Shown here piece after piece: positions 33,020-41,255 of a stretch of 64,000 nt of DNA. The stretch covers positions 3,486 to 67,485 of the forward strand of contig NZ_JBHVOS010000027.1 in assembly GCF_042887685.1 (NCBI RefSeq), written 5' to 3'. Origin of the DNA: Oerskovia sp042887685. GTDB taxonomy: Bacteria > Actinomycetota > Actinomycetes > Actinomycetales > Cellulomonadaceae. The notes beneath the pieces are model-generated. The model worked only from the letters and a program-made list of their open reading frames with translations. It searched no databases and was not told the DNA's origin. The translations under genes were made by a program, and so were the position numbers. Numbering within the stretch: position 1 is the stretch's first letter; every line of letters starts with the position of its first letter.

Positions 33020-35629
33020 TCAGTCGGCCGTCGGGCCCTCGGGACCCGAGTCCTCCCCGGTGCCGTCGAGCCCGCCGGGTGCGTCCGCGTCCTCGTCCGG
33101 CCCGTCGCCGACCGCCGCCGGTCCGCCCGCGAGCAGCGCCACGAACCCGGCCTCGTCGAGGATCCGCAGGCCCAGGTCCCTGGCCTTGGTCTCCTTGGAG
33201 CCCGCGTTCTCCCCGACGACCACGTAGTCGGTCTTCTTGGACACCGAGCCCGAGGCCTTGCCGCCCGCGGTGAGGATCGCCTCCTTGGCGCCGTCGCGCG
33301 AGAACCCGTCGAGGCCTCCCGTGACCACGACGGTCAGTCCTGCGAGGGGGCCGGTCGGCTGCTGGCGGGCGCCGGGGCCGGGGTGGCCCGGGGTCTCGAA
33401 CCGGACGCCGTCCAGCTTCCACGTCTCGACGATCTCCTGGTGCCAGTCCACCTCGAACCAGGCGAGCACCTCGTCGGCGATGACCGGTCCGACGCCCTCG
33501 ACCGCGGCGAGCTCCTCCCGGCTCGCGGCCCGGATCGCGTCGAGCGACCCGAACCACTCCGCGAGCGCCCGGGCGGCGACCGGCCCGACGTGCCGGATGT
33601 TGAGGCTCACGAGGATGCGCCACAGGTCCTTGGTCCGCGCGATCCGCAGCTCGTCCACGAGCGTCTGCGCGGTGGTCGACGGTCCGTACACCGGGAAGTC
33701 CTTCCGCACGCCCGCGGCCCGTCGCTCGGCGGGGGTGGCGTCCTCGAACCCTGGCGGGTAGGTGCGCGCGGTGACCTTCTGGAACGGCCGGACGACCTTG
33801 GCCCGCAGCACCGAGCCGTCGGACATCTCCACCTCGCCCGACTCCCCCACCCCTTCGAACGGCCGGGGCAGCCCGGTCTCCGGGTCACGGACGACGACGC
33901 GGATCGGGGCGAGCTGGTCGACCGTGAGCCCGAACAGGTTCTTCTCGGTCCGCAGCGGAGGCTCGGCGGGCTCGTAGGGCTGCGTGAGCGCGGCCGCGGT
34001 GACCTCGCCGAGCGCCTCGACGTCGAGGCCGCCGCGGGAGCCGATGTGCTCGACCCGCCCGCGGACCTGGGCCGGGCAGCTCTCGGCGTTGGGGCAGCGC
34101 AGGTCGACGTCGCCCTCCTTCATAGGGCGCAGCGGCGTGCCGCACTCGGGGCACTCGGCGGGCATGACGAACTCCGTACGCTGCACGCCGTCCTCGCGCA
34201 GCGCGCCGACCGGCCCGAGGATCTCCGGGATGACGTCCCCGGCCTTGCGCAGCACCACGACGTCACCGATCAGCACGCCCTTGGCGCGCACGACGTCCTG
34301 GTTGTGCAGCGTCGCCTGGCGCACCGTGCTGCCCGCGACGAGCACGGGCTCCATCACGGCGTACGGGGTTGCCCGGCCGGTCCGCCCGACCCCCACCTGG
34401 ATCGCGAGCAGGCGCGTGTTGACCTCCTCGGGCGGGTACTTGTAGGCGATGGCCCACCGCGGTGCGCGGCTCGTGGACCCGAGGCGGCGCTGGAGCGCGA
34501 GCTCGTCGACCTTGACCACGATCCCGTCGAGCTCGTGCTCGATGTCGTGCCGGTGCTCGCCGAAGTACGTGATCATGTCCTGCACGCCCGCGATCCCGTC
34601 GACGACCCGGTTGTGCGGCGAGACGGGGATGCCCCACTGCTCGAACAGCGCGTAGGCGTCCGACTGGCGCCCGAGCTCGGTGTGCTCCCCCTCCTGCCAC
34701 TGGAGCGCGCCGACGCCGTGCGCGTAGAGCCGGAGCGACTCCACCCGGGCGAGGCCCGCCTCGAGGTCGAGGCCGGACTTCTTGTCCAGCATCTGCCGCA
34801 GCCCACCTGCCGCCGCGTTGCGAGCGTTCGCGAAGGCCGGGAACCGTCGCAGCGCAGCGTCCTTCGCGCGCGCCTCGTCGAGCACGGTCCCCCGTCCCAC
34901 CGCACGCTCGCGCGCCTCCTCGACCGCTCGACCCCGCATCTCGACCTGCAGCGCGTTGAGGCGGTCGAACGCGGCCACGGGGATGAAGACCTCTCCCCGC
35001 ACCTCGACGACGTCCGGGTGGCCCTCACCACGCAGGGTCTGCGGGATCTCGGCGATGCGCAGCGCGTTCTGCGTGATGTCCTCGCCCTCGCGCCCGTCGC
35101 CGCGCGTCGCGGCCCGCACGAGACGCCCCTTCTCGTACAGCAGCGCGATCGCGAGACCGTCGATCTTCACCTCGGACAGGTACTCGACGGACTCCTCGGG
35201 AGCGACCCCCAGGTCACGGTGCACGCGTACGTCCCACGCCTCCAGCTCCTCCGCGCTGAACACGTTGTCGAGCGAGAGCATGCGCTCGAGGTGCTCGACG
35301 GTCGCGAAGCCCGTCGCGGCACGCCCGCCGACGCGCTGCGTGGGTGACTCGGGGGTCTGGAGCGCGGGGTGCGCCGCCTCGAGCGCCTCGAGCTCGCGCA
35401 TGCGGGCGTCGTAGTCGGCGTCGGACGACACGGGGGCGTCCGCCTCGTAGTAGGCCCGCTGGTCGGCCTCGAGCTGGGCGACGAGCTCGGCCCACCGACG
35501 CTGCGCCGCCGCCTCGTCGAGCGCAGGCGCGGCGTCGGGGACGACGGCGGTGGCGGAAGCGGTGGCCGCGACGGCCTCGGTCGTGCTGTCGGGGCTGGTC
35601 ACGGGGTGCGGCGGGGTGGCGTCGTTCAC
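33020..35629 (-). CDS. ligA: NAD-dependent DNA ligase, long variant
   Basis: An 869-aa LigA that seals nicks in replication and repair using NAD+. The adenylated lysine is Lys155 in KIDG. The zinc finger is visible as CPECGTPL...LRCPNAESC, then HhH repeats and a C-terminal BRCT domain (GPLAGLTVVVTGGLDGFSR onward). It is much longer than the usual ~670-700 aa. There is a ~40-residue acidic/Ala-rich N-terminal extension, an insertion of about 75 residues after LFGLTVDQLAPI in the HhH region (RDPETGLPR to YGPS), and a ~30-residue acidic C-terminal tail. GTG 35629 is the likely start, though its ribosome site is weak. GTG 35602 is an alternative. Confidence 0.95.
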   Translation of the reverse strand: MNDATPPHPVTSPDSTTEAVAATASATAVVPDAAPALDEAAAQRRWAELVAQLEADQRAYYEADAPVSSDADYDARMRELEALEAAHPALQTPESPTQRVGGRAATGFATVEHLERMLSLDNVFSAEELEAWDVRVHRDLGVAPEESVEYLSEVKIDGLAIALLYEKGRLVRAATRGDGREGEDITQNALRIAEIPQTLRGEGHPDVVEVRGEVFIPVAAFDRLNALQVEMRGRAVEEARERAVGRGTVLDEARAKDAALRRFPAFANARNAAAGGLRQMLDKKSGLDLEAGLARVESLRLYAHGVGALQWQEGEHTELGRQSDAYALFEQWGIPVSPHNRVVDGIAGVQDMITYFGEHRHDIEHELDGIVVKVDELALQRRLGSTSRAPRWAIAYKYPPEEVNTRLLAIQVGVGRTGRATPYAVMEPVLVAGSTVRQATLHNQDVVRAKGVLIGDVVVLRKAGDVIPEILGPVGALREDGVQRTEFVMPAECPECGTPLRPMKEGDVDLRCPNAESCPAQVRGRVEHIGSRGGLDVEALGEVTAAALTQPYEPAEPPLRTEKNLFGLTVDQLAPIRVVVRDPETGLPRPFEGVGESGEVEMSDGSVLRAKVVRPFQKVTARTYPPGFEDATPAERRAAGVRKDFPVYGPSTTAQTLVDELRIARTKDLWRILVSLNIRHVGPVAARALAEWFGSLDAIRAASREELAAVEGVGPVIADEVLAWFEVDWHQEIVETWKLDGVRFETPGHPGPGARQQPTGPLAGLTVVVTGGLDGFSRDGAKEAILTAGGKASGSVSKKTDYVVVGENAGSKETKARDLGLRILDEAGFVALLAGGPAAVGDGPDEDADAPGGLDGTGEDSGPEGPTAD

Positions 35630-35978
35630 GTGCCCATCATCGCTCGCCCCACCGACAGCCGCGCGTCCCGGCGGCGGCGCGTCCTGCCCGACGGCGCCGC
35701 TCACCCGTGCCCGCCGGCCCACCTCGGGGACGCCCACCGGACGCCCGAGGCGAGCTCCGCCGTCGGGCACGGGTGCTCCCGGACCGGACGCGGAGCAGCG
35801 CCCCCGCGCTGGAGGACGCGGGGGCGCTGCGAGCGGGACCGAGGCCAAGGGGGATGCCTCGGGCCCGGGATGGGTGGCGCCACCCGGCAGGACGCGCCAC
35901 CCGACCGTGACCCGTACCGCTCGGGTCGTCGTACGGGCTACCGGCGTCCGGGCTGCTCCCCGGACGCCGGTGCCCAGA
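35630..35978. other. ligA-adhE intergenic region with several stem-loops
   Basis: No gene is seen in these 349 bp. Besides the adhE terminator (35940-35971) there is a perfect 14-bp hairpin at 35795-35808 / 35817-35830 (GCAGCGCCCCCGCG arms) and a GGGTGGCGCCACCC palindrome near 35872-35885. The ligA promoter must also lie here, but I could not identify it. Confidence 0.55.
35940..35971 (-). terminator. adhE terminator hairpin
   Basis: Perfect 13-bp arms (ACCGGCGTCCGGG / CCCGGACGCCGGT) with a 6-nt loop begin 7 nt after the adhE stop codon. There is no T-tract. Confidence 0.75.
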
Positions 35979-38708
35979 TCACTTCGAGGACTGGCCCGCG
36001 GCAGGGGCCGCGGCCTTCTTCTCGGCGGTCTTGCGGGCTACCTCCTCGGTGGCCTTGCGCTCGGCGCGGACCTCTTCGCGGCTCGTGCCGTAGTACGCCG
36101 CGACCATGATGTCCTTCATGTCCTCGAGCATCGGCAGACGCGGGTTCGCGGGGGCGCACTGGTCCTCGTAGGCCCGCATCGACAGGGCGTCGAGGCCTCC
36201 GATGAACTCGCGCTCCGAGACGCCCTGCTCCTGGAACGAGCGCTCGATCCCGACCTTGGCGCGCAGCTCCTCGACGGCCCGGGCGTAGGACTCGACGGCC
36301 TGCTCGGGCGTCGAGGCCGGGAGGCCCAGGTGCTTGGCGATCTGCTGGTAACGCTCGTGCGCGATGTACTTCTCCGCCTTGGGCCAGCCCGTGACCTTGG
36401 TCGGGATCTGCCCGTTGTAGCGGATCGCGTGCGGCAGGAAGATCGCGTTCGTGCGGCCGTGGACCAGACCGAACGTCGAGCCGACCGTGTGGGCCATCGC
36501 GTGGACGATCCCGAGGAACGCGGAGCCGAACGCCATGCCGGCGATCGTGGCCGCGTTGTGCATCTTCTCGCGGGCCTCGGGGGCAGCCGCGCCCTGCGTG
36601 ACGGAGGCCTCGATGTGCTCGAAGACCAGCTTGATCGCGTGCAGCGCCAGACCGTCCGTGAAGTCGTTCGCGTAGACCGACACGTAGGCCTCGGTCGCGT
36701 GCGTCAGGGCGTCGAAGCCCGAGTCCGCCGCGAGCTTCGCGGGCATCGTCGCGGTCAGGACCGGGTCGATGATCGCGACCGACGGGGTCAGCGCGTAGTC
36801 GGCGAGGGGGTACTTGTACCCGGTCGCGTGGTCCGTGATGACCGCGAACGGCGTGACCTCCGAGCCCGTGCCCGACGACGTCGGGATGCAGACCAGCTTG
36901 GCCAGGTCACCCAGGGTGGGGAACTTGAACGCGCGCTTGCGGACGTCGAAGAACTTCTCGCGCAGGTCCGAGAACGCCATCTCCGGGTGCTCGTACTTGA
37001 GCCACATGACCTTCGCGGCGTCCATGGGCGACCCGCCGCCGATCGCGACGATCGTGTCGGGCTTGAAGTCGCGCATCATCTCCGCGCCCTTCTCGACCGT
37101 CTCGACGCTCGGCTCGGGCTCGACCTGGTCCATGATCTGGATCGAGACCTTGTTCGGGCGGCGCCCCAGGACGTCGAGGACCTTGTCGACGATCCCGATC
37201 TGGCTCATGACCTTGTCCGTGACGATGGTGACGCGCTCGACGTCGGGCATCTGGGCCAGGTACTGGATCGAGTTCGGCTCGAAGTACGTCTTCGGCGGGA
37301 TCTTGAACCACTGCATGTTGTTGTTACGACGTCCGATCCGCTTGACGTTGACGAGGTTGACGGCCGACACGTTGTTCGACACCGAGTTGTGCCCGTAGGA
37401 GCCGCAACCGAGGGTCAGCGACGGGATCAGAGCGTTGTAGATGTCACCGATGCCGCCCAGCGCCGACGGCTGGTTCCAGAGGATGCGGACGGCCTTGACG
37501 CGCTGGCCGAACTCCTCCGCGATGGCCTTGTCCTCGGTGTGGATCGCACCCGAGTGGCCCAGGCCGTCGAACTCCACCATCTGCTCGGCGAGCGAGATGC
37601 CGTGGTCGGTCGACTCGGCACGCAGCACCGCGAGGACGGGGCTGAGCTTCTCGCGCGTCAGGGGCTCGGCGGGGCCGACCTGGCTGCACTCCGCGAGGAT
37701 GATCGACGTGCCGTCGGGGACCGAGAAGCCTGCCTGCTCCGCGATCCACTGGGGGCTCTTGCCGACGATCGAGGCGTTGAGCTTGGCACCGGCACAGTTC
37801 GCGCCGCCCGCCTCGACGCCGAAGATGAAGCGCTCGAGCATCGCCTTCTCCTCGGGGTTCGCGAGGTAGGCGTGCATGTGGGCGAACTCGGCCAGGGCCG
37901 CGTCGTAGATCTCGGTGTCGAGGATGACGGCCTGCTCCGAGGCGCACACCATGCCGTTGTCGAAGCCCTTGGACAGGACCACGTCGTTGACGGCACGGCC
38001 GAGCTTGGCGGTCTTCTCGATGTAGGCGGGGACGTTGCCCGCACCGACGCCGAGGGCCGGCTTGCCGGCCGAGTAGGCGGCGCGGACCATCGCGTTGCCG
38101 CCGGTGGCGAGGATCAGCGAGACGCCGTCGTTGTTCATGAGCGCCGAGGTCGCCTCGAGCGAGGGCTGCTCGACCCACTGGATGCAGTCCTCGGGCGCGC
38201 CCTCGGCCACGGCGGCGTCCCGCACGATGCGGGCTGCGGCGACCGAGCACTTCTGGGCGCTGGGGTGGAACGCGAAGATGATGGGGTTGCGCGTCTTGAG
38301 CGCGATGAGCGACTTGAAGATCGCGGTCGAGGTCGGGTTGGTGACCGGGGTGATGCCCGCGACCACGCCGACCGGCTCGGCGATCTCGACGATGCCCGTG
38401 AGCTCGTCGCGCCCGATGACGCCGACCGTCTTGAGGTTGGCCATCGAGTTCGGCACGTGCTCGCACGCGAAGATGTTCTTGGTGGCCTTGTCCTCGAAGA
38501 CGCCGCGCCCGGTCTCCTCGACCGCGAGCTGCGCGAGGCGGCCGTGCTCGTGGAGCGCCGCGACGGACGCCTTCTTCACGATGCGGTCGATGTCCTCCTG
38601 GGTGAAGGCGTCGTACTGCTTGAGCGCCTTGAGGCCACGGTCGACGAGGGCGTCGATCTCGGTGACTCCGGCGGGGGCCTTGACGGGGGCCTTGCTCGTG
38701 CTGCTCAC
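35979..38708 (-). CDS. adhE: Bifunctional acetaldehyde-CoA / alcohol dehydrogenase AdhE
   Basis: A 909-aa fusion reducing acetyl-CoA to acetaldehyde and then ethanol, which regenerates NAD+ under oxygen limitation. The N-terminal CoA-acylating aldehyde dehydrogenase has catalytic Cys255 (NGMVCASEQ). The C-terminal iron-type alcohol dehydrogenase has the GGGSPMDAAK nucleotide motif and the HAMAHTVGSTFGLVHG metal-binding helix. Length is near the ~890-aa norm, and the extra residues are a Lys/Ala/Glu-rich C-terminal tail. GTG 38708 has GGAGGAG 5 nt upstream. A Rex/CRP-type palindrome lies 52 nt upstream of the start, consistent with NADH/NAD+- or cAMP-controlled fermentation. Confidence 0.97.
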   Translation of the reverse strand: MSSTSKAPVKAPAGVTEIDALVDRGLKALKQYDAFTQEDIDRIVKKASVAALHEHGRLAQLAVEETGRGVFEDKATKNIFACEHVPNSMANLKTVGVIGRDELTGIVEIAEPVGVVAGITPVTNPTSTAIFKSLIALKTRNPIIFAFHPSAQKCSVAAARIVRDAAVAEGAPEDCIQWVEQPSLEATSALMNNDGVSLILATGGNAMVRAAYSAGKPALGVGAGNVPAYIEKTAKLGRAVNDVVLSKGFDNGMVCASEQAVILDTEIYDAALAEFAHMHAYLANPEEKAMLERFIFGVEAGGANCAGAKLNASIVGKSPQWIAEQAGFSVPDGTSIILAECSQVGPAEPLTREKLSPVLAVLRAESTDHGISLAEQMVEFDGLGHSGAIHTEDKAIAEEFGQRVKAVRILWNQPSALGGIGDIYNALIPSLTLGCGSYGHNSVSNNVSAVNLVNVKRIGRRNNNMQWFKIPPKTYFEPNSIQYLAQMPDVERVTIVTDKVMSQIGIVDKVLDVLGRRPNKVSIQIMDQVEPEPSVETVEKGAEMMRDFKPDTIVAIGGGSPMDAAKVMWLKYEHPEMAFSDLREKFFDVRKRAFKFPTLGDLAKLVCIPTSSGTGSEVTPFAVITDHATGYKYPLADYALTPSVAIIDPVLTATMPAKLAADSGFDALTHATEAYVSVYANDFTDGLALHAIKLVFEHIEASVTQGAAAPEAREKMHNAATIAGMAFGSAFLGIVHAMAHTVGSTFGLVHGRTNAIFLPHAIRYNGQIPTKVTGWPKAEKYIAHERYQQIAKHLGLPASTPEQAVESYARAVEELRAKVGIERSFQEQGVSEREFIGGLDALSMRAYEDQCAPANPRLPMLEDMKDIMVAAYYGTSREEVRAERKATEEVARKTAEKKAAAPAAGQSSK

Positions 38709-38759
38709 GTTGCTCCTCCAGTGACCCGAGCGGCCGGGTCTGCGTGTGTCTTTCCCTTG

Positions 38760-38779
38760 CTTGTGAATGATTTCACAAG
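38760..38779. promoter_or_regulatory. Rex-type (or CRP-type) operator upstream of adhE
   Basis: TTGTGAATGATTTCACAA is a perfect inverted repeat (8-bp arms with the flanking C/G, 4-nt centre). It equals the Rex consensus TTGTGAA-N4-TTCACAA. It also satisfies TGTGA-N6-TCACA for CRP/GlxR, so the two cannot be told apart by sequence. Its position 52 nt before the adhE start, in a locally AT-rich patch, favours Rex, since adhE is a classical Rex target. Confidence 0.8.
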
Positions 38780-38894
38780 GTACGGATAGATGCAAGTGGC
38801 AGCAGGGCGTGACCCGGAACGCACCTCGCGCGCGCCGCTCCCGCACGGATCTATGCATGCCCGGCCCCGCGGATCGGTCGCCTAGTGTGTTCGC

Positions 38895-41072
38895 ATGAGC
38901 GCTGAGAACGTCGTGACCGACACGCCCGCCGGACAGCCGACCACGCCGCACGACCCGTACCTGTGGCTCGAAGAGGTCGAGGGCCGCGAGGCGCTCACCT
39001 GGGTCCAGGGCCGCAACGCCGAGACCGCCGCGACGATCGAGGCCACGAGCGAGTTCACCGCGACCGAGCAGGCGATCCGCGAGGTCCTCGACTCCGACGA
39101 CAAGATCCCCGACGTCTCGAAGATCGGCGAGCACTACTACAACTTCTGGCGCGACGCGCAGCACGAGCGCGGCGTCTGGCGCCGCACGACGCTCGACTCG
39201 TACCGCACCGACCACCCCGAGTGGGAGCTCGTGCTCGACCTCGACGCCCTGGGCGAGGCCGAGGGCCAGAGCTGGGTCTGGCACGGTGCGAGCGTCCTGC
39301 GCCCCGCCCCCGGCGGCGAGTGGCGCCACGCCCTCGTCGACCTGTCCCCCGGCGGCTCCGACGCCGACGTGACCCGCGAGTTCGACCTCGTCACGAAGCA
39401 GTTCGTCGCCCCCGAGGACGGCGGGTTCCACCGCGAGGAGTCCAAGGGCGGGCTCGGCTGGATCGACGCCGAGACCGTCTACGTCTACACCGACTTCGGA
39501 CCGGGCTCGATGACCCCCTCGGGGTACCCCCGGATCGTCAAGCGCTGGCGCCGCGGCACCCCGCTCGCCGAGGCCACGGTCGTGTACGAGGGCGAGCCCG
39601 AGGACATGTACATCTTCGGCTGGCGCACCCACTCCCCCGGCTTCGAGCGCGACTTCGTGGGCCGCTCGATCGCGTTCTACGACTCCGAGACCTACCTCGT
39701 CCAGGACGCGGGCACCCCCGACGAGCACCTCGTCAAGATCGACGTCCCCCGCTCGGCCGAGGTCGGCGTCAAGCGTGAGTGGATGCTCGTCGAGCTGCGC
39801 GACGACTGGGCGGTCGGCGGCGCGACATACCTCGCGGGGTCGCTGCTCGCGGCCCGCTTCGAGGACTTCCTCGCGGGGTCGCGCGACTTCACCGTCCTGT
39901 TCGAGCCCACGCCCACGACGTCGCTCGCCGGCGCCACGTGGACCGCGCACCACCTCGTGGTCAACGTCCTGGAGGACGTCAAGAACCGCCTCCACGTGCT
40001 GACGCCGCCCCCCTCGGGCACGGGGGCGGACGCCGACGCGCAGGACCGTGGATGGCCCCGCAGCGAGCTGCCCGGCCTGCCGACCATCGGCACGGTCGTC
40101 GTGGGCGCGGTCGACTCCGAGGAGAGCGACGACGTCTGGCTCGTCACGACCGACTACCTCACGCCCTCGACGCTCTCGCTCCTGTCGGTCGGGGCGGGCA
40201 CCGCCCCCGAGGTCCTCAAGTCGAGCCCCGCGTTCTTCGACGCGCAGGGCCTGGTCATCGACCAGCACTTCGCGGTGTCCGACGACGGCACGCGCGTCCC
40301 GTACTTCGTCGTCGGGCGGGAGGACCTCGTCCGCCCGGGGGCCGGCTCGGTCGCCGGGACCGACGCCGCCCCCGTGGGCGCCGCACCCACGCTGCTGTAC
40401 GGCTACGGCGGCTTCGAGGTCTCGCTGACCCCGGGCTACTCGGGCGGGCTCGGACGGGCCTGGCTCGCCGACGGCGGCGTGTACGTCGTCGCGAACATCC
40501 GCGGTGGCGGCGAGTACGGCCCGGCCTGGCACCAGGCAGCCCTCAAGGCCAAGCGCCACAAGGCCTACGAGGACTTCGCGGCCGTCGCTCGTGACCTCGT
40601 GGCCCGCGGCATCACGACCCCCGAGCACCTCGGCATGGAGGGGCGCTCGAACGGCGGGCTCCTCGCAGGCAACATGCTCACGCAGTACCCCGAGCTCTTC
40701 GGCGCCGTGATCGTGGGCGTCCCGCTGCTCGACATGCTGCGCTACACGCACCTGCTCGCGGGGGCGTCGTGGGCCGCCGAGTACGGCGACCCGGACGACC
40801 CCGAGCAGTGGGAGTTCATCAGGACGTTCTCGCCCTACCACCTGTTCGACGCCGACCGCGAGTACCCGCCCGTGCTCTTCACGACGTCGACCAAGGACGA
40901 CCGGGTCCACCCCGGGCACGCGCGCAAGCTCGCCGCGAAGATGCTCGCAGCCGGCAAGGACGTGACGTACTACGAGAACGTCGAGGGCGGCCACGGCGGC
41001 TCCGCGAACAACGCCCAGGCCGCCCACATGGCGGCGATCCACTACCGCTTCCTGCGGGAGCAGCTCGGCTGA
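38895..41072 (+). CDS. Prolyl oligopeptidase family serine peptidase (S9A-like)
   Basis: A 725-aa cytoplasmic peptidase that hydrolyses short peptides, typically after proline. An N-terminal seven-bladed propeller precedes an alpha/beta-hydrolase domain. The catalytic triad is visible: Ser585 (GRSNGG), Asp in TKDDRVHP (668/669) and His700 (EGGHGG). The N-terminal HDPYLWLEEVEG motif is typical of the family. No signal peptide is present. A TAGTGT -10 box at 38883-38888 lies 6 nt before ATG 38895, which implies a leaderless transcript. The last seven codons and the stop fall inside a 59-bp tandem duplication. Confidence 0.93.
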   Translation: MSAENVVTDTPAGQPTTPHDPYLWLEEVEGREALTWVQGRNAETAATIEATSEFTATEQAIREVLDSDDKIPDVSKIGEHYYNFWRDAQHERGVWRRTTLDSYRTDHPEWELVLDLDALGEAEGQSWVWHGASVLRPAPGGEWRHALVDLSPGGSDADVTREFDLVTKQFVAPEDGGFHREESKGGLGWIDAETVYVYTDFGPGSMTPSGYPRIVKRWRRGTPLAEATVVYEGEPEDMYIFGWRTHSPGFERDFVGRSIAFYDSETYLVQDAGTPDEHLVKIDVPRSAEVGVKREWMLVELRDDWAVGGATYLAGSLLAARFEDFLAGSRDFTVLFEPTPTTSLAGATWTAHHLVVNVLEDVKNRLHVLTPPPSGTGADADAQDRGWPRSELPGLPTIGTVVVGAVDSEESDDVWLVTTDYLTPSTLSLLSVGAGTAPEVLKSSPAFFDAQGLVIDQHFAVSDDGTRVPYFVVGREDLVRPGAGSVAGTDAAPVGAAPTLLYGYGGFEVSLTPGYSGGLGRAWLADGGVYVVANIRGGGEYGPAWHQAALKAKRHKAYEDFAAVARDLVARGITTPEHLGMEGRSNGGLLAGNMLTQYPELFGAVIVGVPLLDMLRYTHLLAGASWAAEYGDPDDPEQWEFIRTFSPYHLFDADREYPPVLFTTSTKDDRVHPGHARKLAAKMLAAGKDVTYYENVEGGHGGSANNAQAAHMAAIHYRFLREQLG

Positions 41073-41168
41073 CCCCGGGCAGGTCGCACGCAGGACGCAC
41101 GCACGCCGACCTGCGGGAGCAGCTCGGCTGACCCCGGGCAGGTCGCACGCAGGACGCACGCACGCCGA
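41051..41168 (+). repeat. Perfect 59-bp tandem duplication at the end of the S9 peptidase gene
   Basis: The segments 41051-41109 and 41110-41168 are identical. The unit holds the last seven codons and stop of the peptidase gene plus the first part of the following terminator stem, so the second copy is a translationally silent remnant ending in the same LREQLG-stop sequence. Perfect identity implies a recent event. Confidence 0.95.
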
Positions 41169-41212
41169 GAGGGCGGTTTCCCCGGGGAACCCGCCCTCTC
41201 GGCGTGCGTGCG
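41155..41212. terminator. Very long bidirectional terminator with duplicated left arm
   Basis: A perfect 22-bp stem (41155-41176 with 41191-41212) surrounds a loop that is itself partly self-complementary. It lies between the convergent S9 peptidase and GH65 genes. Because of the tandem duplication, 14 nt of the left arm also occur at 41096-41109, which allows an alternative pairing. Confidence 0.85.
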
Positions 41213-41255
41213 TGCGCTCCGTCGGCGCGGCGGCCGGCGATCAGTGACCGGCGAC

